Positions 7,345-16,291 of a stretch of 64,000 bases of DNA are shown here, in pieces. The DNA is from Polynucleobacter sp. JS-Mosq-20-D10. GTDB lineage: Bacteria > Pseudomonadota > Gammaproteobacteria > Burkholderiales > Burkholderiaceae. A program made the translations under genes and the position numbers. A model generated the notes under the pieces. That model was not told where the DNA came from and ran no database searches. It saw only the letters and a program-made list of their open reading frames with translations. The stretch spans positions 929,099-993,098 of the forward strand of contig NZ_CP061305.1 in assembly GCF_018687755.1 (NCBI RefSeq), written 5' to 3'. How positions within the stretch are numbered: the first letter of the stretch is position 1; each line of letters begins with the position of its first letter.

Positions 7345-7629
7345 ATGTCATCATATAAAGAGTTGTTAGCCCAACGTGATTTGTTGGATAAGCAGATTAA
7401 AGAGGCAGTATTACGTGAAAAGTCTGACGGTATTGCTAAAGCCAAGCTCATCATTGAGCAATATGATTTAACTGCGTCAGACTTATTCAGTCGTAAAGCT
7501 GGCGTCCGCAGTTCAGGTGGCAAGGTTGCCCCTAAGTACCGCAATCCTTCTAATGGTGATACCTGGACTGGCCGCGGTAAGGCGCCAAAATGGATTGAAG
7601 GTAGAGATCGCAGTAACTTCTTGATATAA
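7345..7629 (+). CDS. H-NS family nucleoid-associated protein
   Basis: This 94-residue protein has an N-terminal helical oligomerisation part (YKELLAQRDLLDKQIKEAV) and a C-terminal DNA-binding part ending in NPSNGDTWTGRGKAPKWI. The TWTGRG..P.W signature is the AT-hook-like loop of H-NS proteins. The short form is common in Burkholderiaceae. It would bind AT-rich and foreign DNA and silence transcription. It lies close to the tRNA-Pro element and behind an AT-rich promoter region, consistent with self-regulation. A strong terminator follows. Confidence 0.92.
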   Translation: MSSYKELLAQRDLLDKQIKEAVLREKSDGIAKAKLIIEQYDLTASDLFSRKAGVRSSGGKVAPKYRNPSNGDTWTGRGKAPKWIEGRDRSNFLI

Positions 7630-7658
7630 CCTATTGATTTAAATAGTTTTATTATTTC

Positions 7659-7696
7659 AAAAGCCGCTCATTGTTTGACTGAGCGGCTTTTTTTGT
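7659..7696 (+). terminator. Rho-independent terminator after the H-NS-like gene
   Basis: AAAGCCGCTCA (7660-7670) pairs exactly with TGAGCGGCTTT (7680-7690) around a nine-base loop, followed by a run of seven T. The A-run on the left lets it also work for the convergent regulator gene that ends at 7718. Confidence 0.92.
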
Positions 7697-7717
7697 TTTA
7701 TGGAGCCAGCTCAGTGT

Positions 7718-8419
7718 CTAGGCGCACTTTCTATTGAGCGCCTGAATAAATATTGGCTCCAAGAGTTCGTGCCGATTTTTATCCCCCAAGTTGTTCTCAA
7801 GCTCTGGATTAGTAGCTGGATAGCCAATAATCAGAGGATTTTGGTCAATTAGGCCATTTTCAAGCTCCTCCTGCAGTAATTCAGGGTATCGCGACTTTAC
7901 TCCAACCGTATTTTCATCGGCCAAGCCTATAACCCCAGGATGAAGGCGAATAAACCCCTCATCTACCAAGATAGGAATACGCTGTGTATCCTTGTTTTTG
8001 CTCAAGTAATGGATGAGATGTACCTGCTCAACTGGTGGAATCAGGGCGTCTAGAAATATGAGGTCGGGGGCAATTGAAACGGCCTTCATCAGACCCTCAA
8101 GACTATCTACAGATACCTCCATGTCCACTTTTAACTGCCAGAATTGAATAGATTCGATTAATTCATAGCTATTTTCAGCTCTCCTGAATATCCCCATTGC
8201 AATACAGTTTTGAGTAGTTTTTTGGCGCATAGCTCTTTTGCGACGGGCAAGTTGCTGATCTAGAGAGCTTGCCAAGATGCGTCGGTGACCGCCACGCGTC
8301 TTCCAGGCTATTAGTTCACCTAATTCAACCATTTTCTGGACGGTTCCAAGTGATACCTGCAGCACTTTTGCGCTTTGACGGGTGCTTAGATATTCTAATT
8401 CTGGGGTAATTGCTTTCAT
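7718..8419 (-). CDS. HTH (excisionase/MerR-type) regulator with receiver-like domain
   Basis: The 233-residue product begins with a helix-turn-helix of the excisionase class: YLSTRQSAKVLQVSLGTVQKM, then a wing ending TRGGHRRI (residues 42-48). A basic linker KRAMRQKT follows. The second half resembles a response-regulator receiver, with PDLIFLDALIPP placing a possible phospho-acceptor at Asp124. The usual N-terminal acidic pair is absent, so phosphorylation is doubtful. The last 50 residues have no recognised motif. It is divergent from sucA and separated by about 300 bases, so it may control the TCA operon. No recombination genes are beside it, so an excisionase role is unlikely. Confidence 0.8.
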   Translation of the reverse strand: MKAITPELEYLSTRQSAKVLQVSLGTVQKMVELGELIAWKTRGGHRRILASSLDQQLARRKRAMRQKTTQNCIAMGIFRRAENSYELIESIQFWQLKVDMEVSVDSLEGLMKAVSIAPDLIFLDALIPPVEQVHLIHYLSKNKDTQRIPILVDEGFIRLHPGVIGLADENTVGVKSRYPELLQEELENGLIDQNPLIIGYPATNPELENNLGDKNRHELLEPIFIQALNRKCA

Positions 8420-8719
8420 ATGTCCCTAATCTCATTAATTTATTTGGAGATTTAGAGAATACGAATCAAGTCTGAGGGAATCTGTCAGGCATGGTTTAAA
8501 TCAGAGTAGGAAAATTCTTATTCAGACTCTAAAAAAATGGAGGGCGGCTCTGAAAGTCCTTAAATCAGGGAAAGCCCTTTACGAATCAATGGGTAGTCGT
8601 GTTAAATTAGTGAAGTTGTAAGAGTATTCGCACAGATCAATTCGTAAAGCGGTTTAGCCGTGGAACGAATGGTTTTAACCACAGTCTTTATTCGGGAAAC
8701 CCGATGAAAGGTGAGCATC
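8420..8719. promoter_or_regulatory. Divergent regulatory region between the HTH regulator and sucA
   Basis: This 300-base gap holds no gene. It contains TACGAATCAA twice (8460-8469 and 8580-8589) and TTAAATCAG twice (8496-8504 and 8560-8568). These may be operator sites, possibly for the neighbouring regulator. I could not assign a convincing -35/-10 pair. AAAGGTGAG at 8707-8715 is the ribosome site for sucA. Confidence 0.45.
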
Positions 8720-11575
8720 ATGATGCAAGATCAAAGAGATAGCTCCTATCTCTTCGGTGGAAACGCCCCTTACGTAGAAGAACTCTACGAATCCTATTTG
8801 CACGATCCAGGCTCTGTAGCCGATCATTGGCGAGATTATTTTGATAATGTGAAGCAAGTCCCAGCGTTCGATGGCTCCTCTCGGGCCGATGTTGCTCATG
8901 GACCTATTGTTGCTTCCTTTGCTGAGCGAGCTAAGCAAGGCCCCATCAGAACAGTTTCTGATTCGGCCGACTCTGAGATGGGGCGTAAACGCGTTGCTGT
9001 TCAGCAGTTAATCGCCGCATATCGTAACGTCGGTAACCGCTGGGCCGATATTGATCCCTTGAAGCGAATTGAACGCAAGGATATTCCAGAGCTAGATCCT
9101 GCTTTTTATGGTTTCACTGATGGCGATATGGATATCGTCTTCAACACTAGTAATACCTTCTTTGGTCGAAACGAAATGACCTTGCGTGATTTACTGCAAG
9201 CATTGCGTCAAACTTACTGTGGCACCTTGGGTGCTGAGTACATGTTTATTGCTGACCAGACTATCAAAAAATGGTGGCAAGAAAAATTAGAGTCGATTCG
9301 TTCAACTCCTCGATTTAATATGGATGAGAAACGCCATATTTTGGATCGCGTTACTTCGGCAGAAGGCTTGGAGCGCTATCTTCAAGCAAAGTATGTAGGT
9401 CAAAAGCGATTCTCTCTAGAGGGTGGTGAGAGCTTTATCGCCTGTATGGACGAGTTGATTCGTGAGTCTGGCGCTAAAGGCGTCCAAGAAATTGTGATTG
9501 GCATGGCCCATCGTGGCCGACTTAATGTGTTGGTGAACGTTTTAGGAAAAATGCCTTCAGATCTTTTTGCTGAGTTTGAGCATAAGGGTCCAGAAACATT
9601 ACCTGCAGGTGATGTGAAGTATCACCAAGGTTTCTCGAGCGATATTTCTACCCCGGCGGGACCTGTCCATTTATCGCTGGCATTTAATCCCTCCCATTTA
9701 GAAATCGTGAACCCGGTAGTAGAGGGCTCTGCACGTGCTCGCATGGAGCGTCGTGGTGATATGTTGGGTGAGCAAGTGCTGCCTGTATTGGTGCATGGAG
9801 ATGCCGCCATTGCAGGTCAAGGCGTGATGCAAGAAACCTTAGCAATGGCAGAGGTGCGTGGCTATTACACTGGCGGCACGATTCATATCGTGATTAATAA
9901 TCAAATTGGTTTCACTACATCTGATCCTCGTGATTTGCGTTCTAGTTTGTATTGCACGGACATCATGAAGGTGATTGATGCGCCGGTATTACATGTGAAT
10001 GGTGATGATCCTGAAGCGGTTGTTCTGGCTACCAAACTCGCTGTTGAGTTCCGCACACAGTTCCACAAAGATGTTGCCATTGATATTGTTTGCTTCAGAA
10101 AGCTAGGTCATAACGAGCAAGACACTCCAGCAATGACACAGCCATTGATGTATAAAATCATCGCTGCTCATCCGGGTACACGCAAGTTGTATGCAGATAA
10201 ATTAGAAGCTCAAGGTGTTTTGCCTGCCGGCACCGGTGAATTAATGGTGAAAGAGTATCGAGCGGCCATGGATGCTGGTAAACAGACTTCAGACCCAGTG
10301 CTCAGCAACTTCAAAGGTAAGTTTGCGGTAGATTGGTCTCCATTTCTCAATAAGCGTTGGACCGATGAGGCTGATACTGCCATTCCGTTGACTGAGTGGA
10401 AGCGGCTTGCAGAGCGAGTCTCTACAGCCCGAGAAGGATTCAAGGTTCACCCCTTGGTTGAAAAGGTCTTAAAAGATCGTGCAGCCATGGGCCGTGGTGA
10501 AACTAATGTTGACTGGGGCATGGGTGAGCATATGGCTTTCGCATCCCTAGTGGCTAGTGGCTATCCAGTTCGCTTATCCGGCGAGGACAGTGGTCGCGGT
10601 ACATTCACCCATCGTCACGCAGTTTTGCATAATCAAAACCGCGAAAAATGGGATACAGGGGTCTACATTCCCCTGCGCCATATCGCCAAGGATCAGGCTC
10701 CTTTTTTAGTGATTGATTCAATCCTCTCCGAAGAGGCTGTACTTGGTTTTGAGTACGGTTATGCCGCTGCAGAGCCAAACACTCTGACTATTTGGGAGGC
10801 TCAGTTCGGCGACTTTGCGAACGGTGCTCAAGTGGTGATCGACCAATTTATCGCTTCAGGAGAGGTGAAATGGGGTCGAGCAAACGGCTTGGTCATGATG
10901 TTGCCTCACGGCTATGAGGGTCAAGGCCCGGAGCACTCATCTGCACGTTTAGAGCGCTTTATGCAGTTATGCGCCGATACTAATATGCAAGTGATTCAGC
11001 CAACAACCGCATCGCAGATCTTCCATGTCTTGCGTCGCCAAATGATTCGTCAGTTCCGCAAGCCGTTGATCTTGATGACACCAAAATCATTGCTACGTAA
11101 CAAAGAGGCTGCTTCGCCGTTGACTGAGTTTACAAAGGGTGGTTTTCATACCATTCTTCCTGAGCGCGATGAGAGCATCGATGGCAAAAAGGTAACTCGA
11201 TTAATCATGTGTTCTGGCAAAGTCTATTACGACTTAGCTAAAACACGTGCTGATAAAAAACTGGAGGATGTTGCGATTATCCGTTTGGAGCAGCTCTATC
11301 CATTTCCGCACAAAGCGTTGACTGTTGAGTTAAAGAAATATCCACACTTAGAAGAAGTAGTGTGGTGTCAAGATGAGCCGCAAAATCAAGGCGCTTGGTT
11401 CTTTGTTCAGCACAATATTTTGGAGAATATGTCTGAGGGCATGAAGTTGGCTTATGCCGGCCGTCCAGCTTCTGCCTCACCAGCTTGTGGCTACGCCCAT
11501 CTCCATCAAGAACAACAGAAGTCTCTTCTTACTGCAGCATTCGCAAAACTTAAGGGTTATGTCATTACGAAGTAA
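8720..11575 (+). CDS. sucA: 2-oxoglutarate dehydrogenase E1 component
   Basis: E1 is the thiamine-diphosphate enzyme that decarboxylates 2-oxoglutarate in the TCA cycle and passes the succinyl group to the E2 lipoyl arm. The roughly 950-residue product has the N-terminal E2-contact peptide (SSYLFGGNAPYVEELYESYL), the active-site region GMAHRGRLNVLVNVLGK, the diphosphate-binding VHGDAAIAGQG, and the C-terminal transketolase-like domains (LPHGYEGQGPEHSSARLERF). Length is normal. An in-frame GTG at 8711 overlaps the AAAGGTGAG ribosome site, so ATG 8720 or 8723 is more likely. It heads the sucA-sucB-lpdA-zapE operon. Confidence 0.97.
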   Translation: MMQDQRDSSYLFGGNAPYVEELYESYLHDPGSVADHWRDYFDNVKQVPAFDGSSRADVAHGPIVASFAERAKQGPIRTVSDSADSEMGRKRVAVQQLIAAYRNVGNRWADIDPLKRIERKDIPELDPAFYGFTDGDMDIVFNTSNTFFGRNEMTLRDLLQALRQTYCGTLGAEYMFIADQTIKKWWQEKLESIRSTPRFNMDEKRHILDRVTSAEGLERYLQAKYVGQKRFSLEGGESFIACMDELIRESGAKGVQEIVIGMAHRGRLNVLVNVLGKMPSDLFAEFEHKGPETLPAGDVKYHQGFSSDISTPAGPVHLSLAFNPSHLEIVNPVVEGSARARMERRGDMLGEQVLPVLVHGDAAIAGQGVMQETLAMAEVRGYYTGGTIHIVINNQIGFTTSDPRDLRSSLYCTDIMKVIDAPVLHVNGDDPEAVVLATKLAVEFRTQFHKDVAIDIVCFRKLGHNEQDTPAMTQPLMYKIIAAHPGTRKLYADKLEAQGVLPAGTGELMVKEYRAAMDAGKQTSDPVLSNFKGKFAVDWSPFLNKRWTDEADTAIPLTEWKRLAERVSTAREGFKVHPLVEKVLKDRAAMGRGETNVDWGMGEHMAFASLVASGYPVRLSGEDSGRGTFTHRHAVLHNQNREKWDTGVYIPLRHIAKDQAPFLVIDSILSEEAVLGFEYGYAAAEPNTLTIWEAQFGDFANGAQVVIDQFIASGEVKWGRANGLVMMLPHGYEGQGPEHSSARLERFMQLCADTNMQVIQPTTASQIFHVLRRQMIRQFRKPLILMTPKSLLRNKEAASPLTEFTKGGFHTILPERDESIDGKKVTRLIMCSGKVYYDLAKTRADKKLEDVAIIRLEQLYPFPHKALTVELKKYPHLEEVVWCQDEPQNQGAWFFVQHNILENMSEGMKLAYAGRPASASPACGYAHLHQEQQKSLLTAAFAKLKGYVITK

Positions 11576-11617
11576 TCGTAGGCGTCACTCACATATAAAT
11601 ACTAAACAGGATTAATC

Positions 11618-12829
11618 ATGGCCATTTTTGAAGTTAAAGTCCCCCAGCTCTCCGAGTCAGTAGCAGAAGCTACTTTGTTGCAATGGAAAAAGAAAGTTGG
11701 CGATGCAGTCGGTCAAGATGAGATCTTGATTGAAATTGAAACTGACAAAGTTGTACTGGAAGTTCCTTCTCCATCTGCTGGCGTTATTACAGAAATCGTT
11801 GTTGCTGACGGTGGCACTGTAGTTGCTGAGCAACTGATTGCAAAGATTGACAGCACCGCTGTTGCCGCCGCTGCTCCTGCAGCTGCTGCTGCACCGGTAC
11901 CTGCCGCCGCTCCAGCTGCTGCGCCAGCTAAAGCTGCACCTGCAGCAAAGTCATCTGGCGCCGCTGCTGCACCTTCCGCAGCAAAAATTTTGGCTGAAAA
12001 CAATATGACCACCGGTCAAGTTGCAGGCTCTGGCCGTGATGGTCGTGTAACTAAGGGTGATGCACTGAATGCTGTTGCTGGAGGTTCATCTTCCGCTGCA
12101 TTGCCAAGCGCACCAATTCCGCTGGGTAATCGCCCAGAAGAGCGCGTACCAATGAGTCGCTTGCGTGCCCGTATTGCTGAGCGTTTGCTGGAGTCTCAAG
12201 CAAACAATGCCATCTTGACCACTTTTAATGAAGTCAATATGGCCCCAGTAATCGCTATGCGTAACAAATACAAAGATCAGTTTGAAAAAGTGCACGGCGT
12301 GAAGTTAGGCTTTATGTCTTTCTTTGTTAAAGCGGCTACCCACGCATTGAAGAAATTCCCATTGTTAAACGCATCAGTTGACGGCAATGACATCGTGTAT
12401 CACGGTTATTTTGATATTGGTATTGCAGTCAGCTCACCACGAGGCTTGGTAGTCCCAATTCTGCGTGATGTGGATCAAATGAATTTGGCTGATATCGAGA
12501 AGAAGATTGCTGAGTTTGGTGTAAAAGCGCGCGAAGGGAAGCTTTCATTGGAAGATTTAACTGGCGGTACATTCTCTATCTCTAATGGTGGCGTGTTTGG
12601 TTCGATGCTTTCCACCCCAATTATTAATCCTCCGCAGTCTGCGATTTTGGGCATTCATGCGACCAAAGAGCGTGCAGTTGTTGAGAATGGTCAAATCGTG
12701 ATCCGTCCGATTAACTACCTGGCTTTGTCATATGACCACCGCATTATTGACGGTCGTGAGGCAGTACTTGGCTTAGTAGCTATGAAGGACGCATTGGAAG
12801 ATCCTTCACGTCTTCTCCTTGATCTGTAA
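11618..12829 (+). CDS. sucB: Dihydrolipoyllysine succinyltransferase E2 component
   Basis: E2 forms the core of the 2-oxoglutarate dehydrogenase complex. The 403-residue product has one lipoyl domain with the lipoylated lysine at Lys44 (IETDKVVLEV). An alanine/proline linker about 40 residues long follows. Next come a peripheral subunit-binding domain (SAAKILAENNMTTGQVAGSGRDG without the usual basic start) and the acyltransferase domain, whose C-terminal YDHRIIDGREAV holds the catalytic histidine and aspartate. A single lipoyl domain and the position after sucA favour succinyl- over acetyl-transferase. lpdA follows 11 bases later. Confidence 0.96.
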   Translation: MAIFEVKVPQLSESVAEATLLQWKKKVGDAVGQDEILIEIETDKVVLEVPSPSAGVITEIVVADGGTVVAEQLIAKIDSTAVAAAAPAAAAAPVPAAAPAAAPAKAAPAAKSSGAAAAPSAAKILAENNMTTGQVAGSGRDGRVTKGDALNAVAGGSSSAALPSAPIPLGNRPEERVPMSRLRARIAERLLESQANNAILTTFNEVNMAPVIAMRNKYKDQFEKVHGVKLGFMSFFVKAATHALKKFPLLNASVDGNDIVYHGYFDIGIAVSSPRGLVVPILRDVDQMNLADIEKKIAEFGVKAREGKLSLEDLTGGTFSISNGGVFGSMLSTPIINPPQSAILGIHATKERAVVENGQIVIRPINYLALSYDHRIIDGREAVLGLVAMKDALEDPSRLLLDL

Positions 12830-12840
12830 GAGGGAAGAAC

Positions 12841-14277
12841 ATGAGCCAATCATTTGACGTAGTAGTAATCGGCGGTGGCCCTGGCGGTTATATCGCTGCG
12901 ATTCGTGCGGCGCAACTCGGTTTTAAAGTTGCCTGCGCTGAATCAAATTCCTATGATGATCCAAAGGGTGAGACACGCCTAGGCGGAACCTGCTTGAACG
13001 TCGGCTGTATTCCTTCTAAAGCGTTGCTTGCCTCTTCTGAGGAGTTTGAGAAGATTAGTCATCACGTAGCCGACCATGGCATTACCGTGGGATCTGTTAA
13101 GTTGGACTCTAACAAAATGATCGCCCGTAAGGATGCGATTGTGACCAAGATGACTGCTGGTATTCAGTTCTTGTTCCGTAAAAATAAAATTACCTTGTTA
13201 AAAGGCCATGCGTCTTTTGAAGGCAAAGGCGCTGATGGTTATCAAATCAAAATTGACGGTAAAGATAAAGAAGTAGTTACCGCTAAAAACGTGATCATTG
13301 CAACTGGATCTAAAGCGCGTCATTTGCCAGGTATTCCTGTTGATAATGTGTTGATTAGTGATAATGAAGGTGGTCTCAAGTTTGACTCCATTCCGAAGAA
13401 GCTTGGTGTCATCGGCGCTGGTGTAATCGGCCTGGAGCTTGGCTCTGTATGGCGTCGTGTTGGTTCTGATGTGACTATTCTTGAAGCGCTCCCAACTTTC
13501 TTAGGTGCATGTGACCAAGGAATTGCAAAAGAAGCTCATAAGATCTTCACCAAGCAAGGCCTCAAAATCAATATGGGCGTCAAGATTGGTGAAGTTAAGG
13601 TGGATAAAAAAGGTGTTGTTGTTAACTACACTGATAGCGAAGGTAAGGCTCAGAAATTAGAGTGTGACCGTTTAATTGTTTCTGTTGGTCGGGTTCCAAA
13701 TACTGACAAATTAGGCCTCGATAAGATTGGCCTGAAAGTGGATGAGCGTGGCTTCATTCCAATTGATGACCATACTTGTGCAACAGCAGCGCCTGGCGTT
13801 TACGCCGTGGGTGATGTAGTGCGTGGACCTATGTTGGCTCATAAGGCTGAAGACGAAGGTGTGCTCGTTGCTGAAACGATCGCTGGTCAAAAGCCGCATA
13901 TTGATTACAACTGTATTCCTTGGGTGATCTATACCGATCCCGAAATCGCTTGGGTTGGTAGAACTGAAGAGCAGCTCAAACAGGCCGGTATTGCCTACAA
14001 AGCAGGTCAGTTCCCATTTGCAGCTAATGGTCGTGCATTAGGCATGGATCGTGCGGATGGTTTTGTCAAAGTATTGGCCGATGAAAAAACCGATGAAATA
14101 TTAGGTGTTCACATCATCGGACCCAATGCTTCTGATTTAATTGCTGAAGCGGCCGTAGCAATGGAATTTAAAGCAGCAGCTGAAGATATTGCTCGTATCT
14201 GTCATCCACATCCAAGCCTGTCGGAAGTGGTTCGCGAGGCTGCATTAGCGACGGATAAACGTGCATTAAACATGTAA
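12841..14277 (+). CDS. lpdA: Dihydrolipoyl dehydrogenase E3 component
   Basis: E3 is the FAD flavoprotein that reoxidises the dihydrolipoyl arm and passes electrons to NAD. The 478-residue product has the FAD-binding GGGPGGYIAA, the redox disulfide GGTCLNVGCIPSK (Cys51 and Cys56), the NAD-binding GAGVIGLELG, the second FAD site YAVGDVVRGPMLAHKA, and the C-terminal dimer/active-site HPHPSLSEVVREAAL. It is the last enzyme gene of the complex operon and its TAA is directly followed by the TTG start of zapE. Confidence 0.97.
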   Translation: MSQSFDVVVIGGGPGGYIAAIRAAQLGFKVACAESNSYDDPKGETRLGGTCLNVGCIPSKALLASSEEFEKISHHVADHGITVGSVKLDSNKMIARKDAIVTKMTAGIQFLFRKNKITLLKGHASFEGKGADGYQIKIDGKDKEVVTAKNVIIATGSKARHLPGIPVDNVLISDNEGGLKFDSIPKKLGVIGAGVIGLELGSVWRRVGSDVTILEALPTFLGACDQGIAKEAHKIFTKQGLKINMGVKIGEVKVDKKGVVVNYTDSEGKAQKLECDRLIVSVGRVPNTDKLGLDKIGLKVDERGFIPIDDHTCATAAPGVYAVGDVVRGPMLAHKAEDEGVLVAETIAGQKPHIDYNCIPWVIYTDPEIAWVGRTEEQLKQAGIAYKAGQFPFAANGRALGMDRADGFVKVLADEKTDEILGVHIIGPNASDLIAEAAVAMEFKAAAEDIARICHPHPSLSEVVREAALATDKRALNM

Positions 14278-15381
14278 TTGAAAGCGTTAGAGTATTACCA
14301 TCAGGAGTTAAAGGCCCGCGGGTACCACAGTGATCCCGCGCAGCTTGCTGCTATTGAGCGCTTGCAGCGCTGTGAAGATGAGTGGGTTGCTTATAAAGAA
14401 ATCCGTAGCAGCGGTTTAAAAAAGAAACTCTTTAAACCAAAACTCCCCCGCGGAGTCTATTTGTGGGGTGGAGTAGGTCGTGGCAAATCCTTTTTAATGG
14501 ATGTCTTTTTTGCTGCATCTCCCCTGGAGAAAAAGATCCGCATTCATTTTCATGAATTTATGCGAGAAGTGCATCGTGAGCTTCATGAGCTCTCTGGTAT
14601 GGCGGATCCATTGGATGAACTTGCCAAAAGAATTGCCAATAGATACCGGCTCATCTGTTTTGATGAGTTTCATATTAATGATATTGCTGATGCCATGATT
14701 TTGTATCGCTTGCTCAGCGCACTCTTTGAAGATCGCGTCCAGTTTGTGATGACCTCAAACTATGAACCAAGCCAGCTGTATCCTAACGGCTTGCATCGTG
14801 ATCGCTTGCTGCCGGCCATTAAGCTATTGGAAGAGCAGCTCGATGTGATGAATGTCGATGCTGGCAATGACTATCGCCGCGTACAAATGGCCCAAGTTCA
14901 GGCCTACCTGACTCCTGTGAACGCCGCAACTCATGCGGTCTTGATGCAGATGTTTCAAACTTTAATCGGTAATCAAAAAGAGACTGTCCGCCCGGTGTTG
15001 CGTATTGAATCCCGGGAGCTCAGACCTTTGCATATGGCCGAAGGGGTAGTTTGGTTTGATTTTCAAACCTTATGTTGCGGCCCCAGGTCACAAAATGACT
15101 ATTTGGAGATTGCCAAGCAGTTTCATACGGTAATTTTGTCTGGGGTGCCTTATATGCCCCCTAGAATGACTAATGAAGCCCGCCGCTTTATTTGGCTGAT
15201 TGACGTCCTCTATGACCATAAAATCAAACTCATCATCTCTGCAGAGGTCCCAGCGGTGGATTTATATACCGAGGGGCAGATTACCAGTGAGTTCTCTAGA
15301 ACGGTTTCTCGTTTGATTGAGATGCAGTCTCGTGATTACCTAGATGCACCTCGTCGGGTAATTGATACCAGCTTGACCTAA
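14278..15381 (+). CDS. zapE: Cell division protein ZapE (AFG1-like ATPase)
   Basis: The 367-residue product is an AFG1/ZapE P-loop ATPase, related to a protein that acts at the Z-ring in E. coli. It has Walker A GGVGRGKS (residues 64-71), Walker B RLICFDEFHIND, and the family block FVMTSNYEPSQLYPNGLHRDRLLPAI. The N-terminus KALEYYHQELKARGY is family-like and begins with TTG immediately after the lpdA stop, with no untranslated base and no ribosome site. An in-frame stop sits just before it, so no longer start exists. Translation is probably coupled to lpdA. Confidence 0.93.
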   Translation: MKALEYYHQELKARGYHSDPAQLAAIERLQRCEDEWVAYKEIRSSGLKKKLFKPKLPRGVYLWGGVGRGKSFLMDVFFAASPLEKKIRIHFHEFMREVHRELHELSGMADPLDELAKRIANRYRLICFDEFHINDIADAMILYRLLSALFEDRVQFVMTSNYEPSQLYPNGLHRDRLLPAIKLLEEQLDVMNVDAGNDYRRVQMAQVQAYLTPVNAATHAVLMQMFQTLIGNQKETVRPVLRIESRELRPLHMAEGVVWFDFQTLCCGPRSQNDYLEIAKQFHTVILSGVPYMPPRMTNEARRFIWLIDVLYDHKIKLIISAEVPAVDLYTEGQITSEFSRTVSRLIEMQSRDYLDAPRRVIDTSLT

Positions 15382-15390
15382 AATAGGGTC

Positions 15391-16239
15391 ATGATTAGCA
15401 ATTCCAGCCTAAACGCAGATTTACACTGCCATTCCGTTGTTTCTGATGGAACGCTAACGCCTGAGCAGTTGGCTGAGCGTGCCCATGCTAACGGCGTGCG
15501 TTTATGGGCATTGACCGATCACGATGAGCTAGGCGGTCAAGAGAGGGCGCAGCTTGCCGCAAGCGCACTTGGCATGGACTATTTGTCTGGGGTCGAGATT
15601 TCGGTAAGCTGGATGGGGCAAACTATCCATATCGTTGGCTTAGGAATTGATGCTGCCCATGCAGGAATTCTAGAGGGCTTGCGTCGTACTCGCGAAGGTC
15701 GCGGTAATCGTGCGAAGCAGATGGCCGAACAATTGTTAAAAGCTGGGATACCTGGCGCCTATGAAGGTGCATTGCATTTTGCGGGTAATCAAGAACTCAT
15801 TTCTCGCACACACTTTGCGCGCTTTCTAGTGGAGCAGGGCATTTGCAAAGATACTGACCAGGTCTTTAAAAGATATCTGGTTGAAGACAAGCCGGGTTAC
15901 GTGCCGCACCTCTGGGCAACACTAGATAATGCGGTTGCCTGGATTAAAGGAGCAGGGGGTGCTGCCGTGATTGCACACCCTGGCCGTTACAAGCTGAGCG
16001 CTATGCAGATGGATGAACTCTACAAGCACTTTAAAGAAATTGGCGGCATGGCTATTGAAGTCATTACCGGCAGTCATAGCCCAAATCAGTATCAAACCTA
16101 TGGCAAGATTGCTCAGCATTATGGATTTTTAGCTTCTCGAGGATCAGATTTTCATGACCCGGAGGAAAGTTATATTGACCTTGGCACCTTGCCTCATTTG
16201 CCAGATCACCTGACTCCAGTGTGGTCGCTCTTTCATTAG
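15391..16239 (+). CDS. PHP-domain phosphoesterase (RNase AM / YciV-like)
   Basis: The 282-residue protein has the PHP metal-binding motifs: ADLHCHSVVSDG (His12, His14), TDHDE around His44, a middle glutamate in SGVEISVSW, VIAHPGRY and the final RGSDFHD. This is the layout of YciV/TrpH, a 3',5'-nucleotide bisphosphate phosphatase and 5'-3' exonuclease that trims 5' ends of 23S and 5S rRNA. The gene commonly lies close to trpS in proteobacteria, as here. It starts nine bases after zapE and may extend that operon. Confidence 0.92.
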   Translation: MISNSSLNADLHCHSVVSDGTLTPEQLAERAHANGVRLWALTDHDELGGQERAQLAASALGMDYLSGVEISVSWMGQTIHIVGLGIDAAHAGILEGLRRTREGRGNRAKQMAEQLLKAGIPGAYEGALHFAGNQELISRTHFARFLVEQGICKDTDQVFKRYLVEDKPGYVPHLWATLDNAVAWIKGAGGAAVIAHPGRYKLSAMQMDELYKHFKEIGGMAIEVITGSHSPNQYQTYGKIAQHYGFLASRGSDFHDPEESYIDLGTLPHLPDHLTPVWSLFH

Positions 16240-16291
16240 GCGACCGTCCACACTTAACCTTTTTAACTACTCTTAAAGAATAAAGATCAAG

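Noticed and set aside
7718..8419. Excisionase-like HTH as evidence of a second integrated element
   Set aside because: No integrase, attachment repeats or tRNA lie beside it, and the second half is receiver-like, so a regulator is more likely.
11713..12012. Alanine-rich open frame opposite sucB
   Set aside because: It is the reverse of the Ala/Pro linker of the E2 protein; GCN-rich codons keep the other strand open without any ribosome site or family match.
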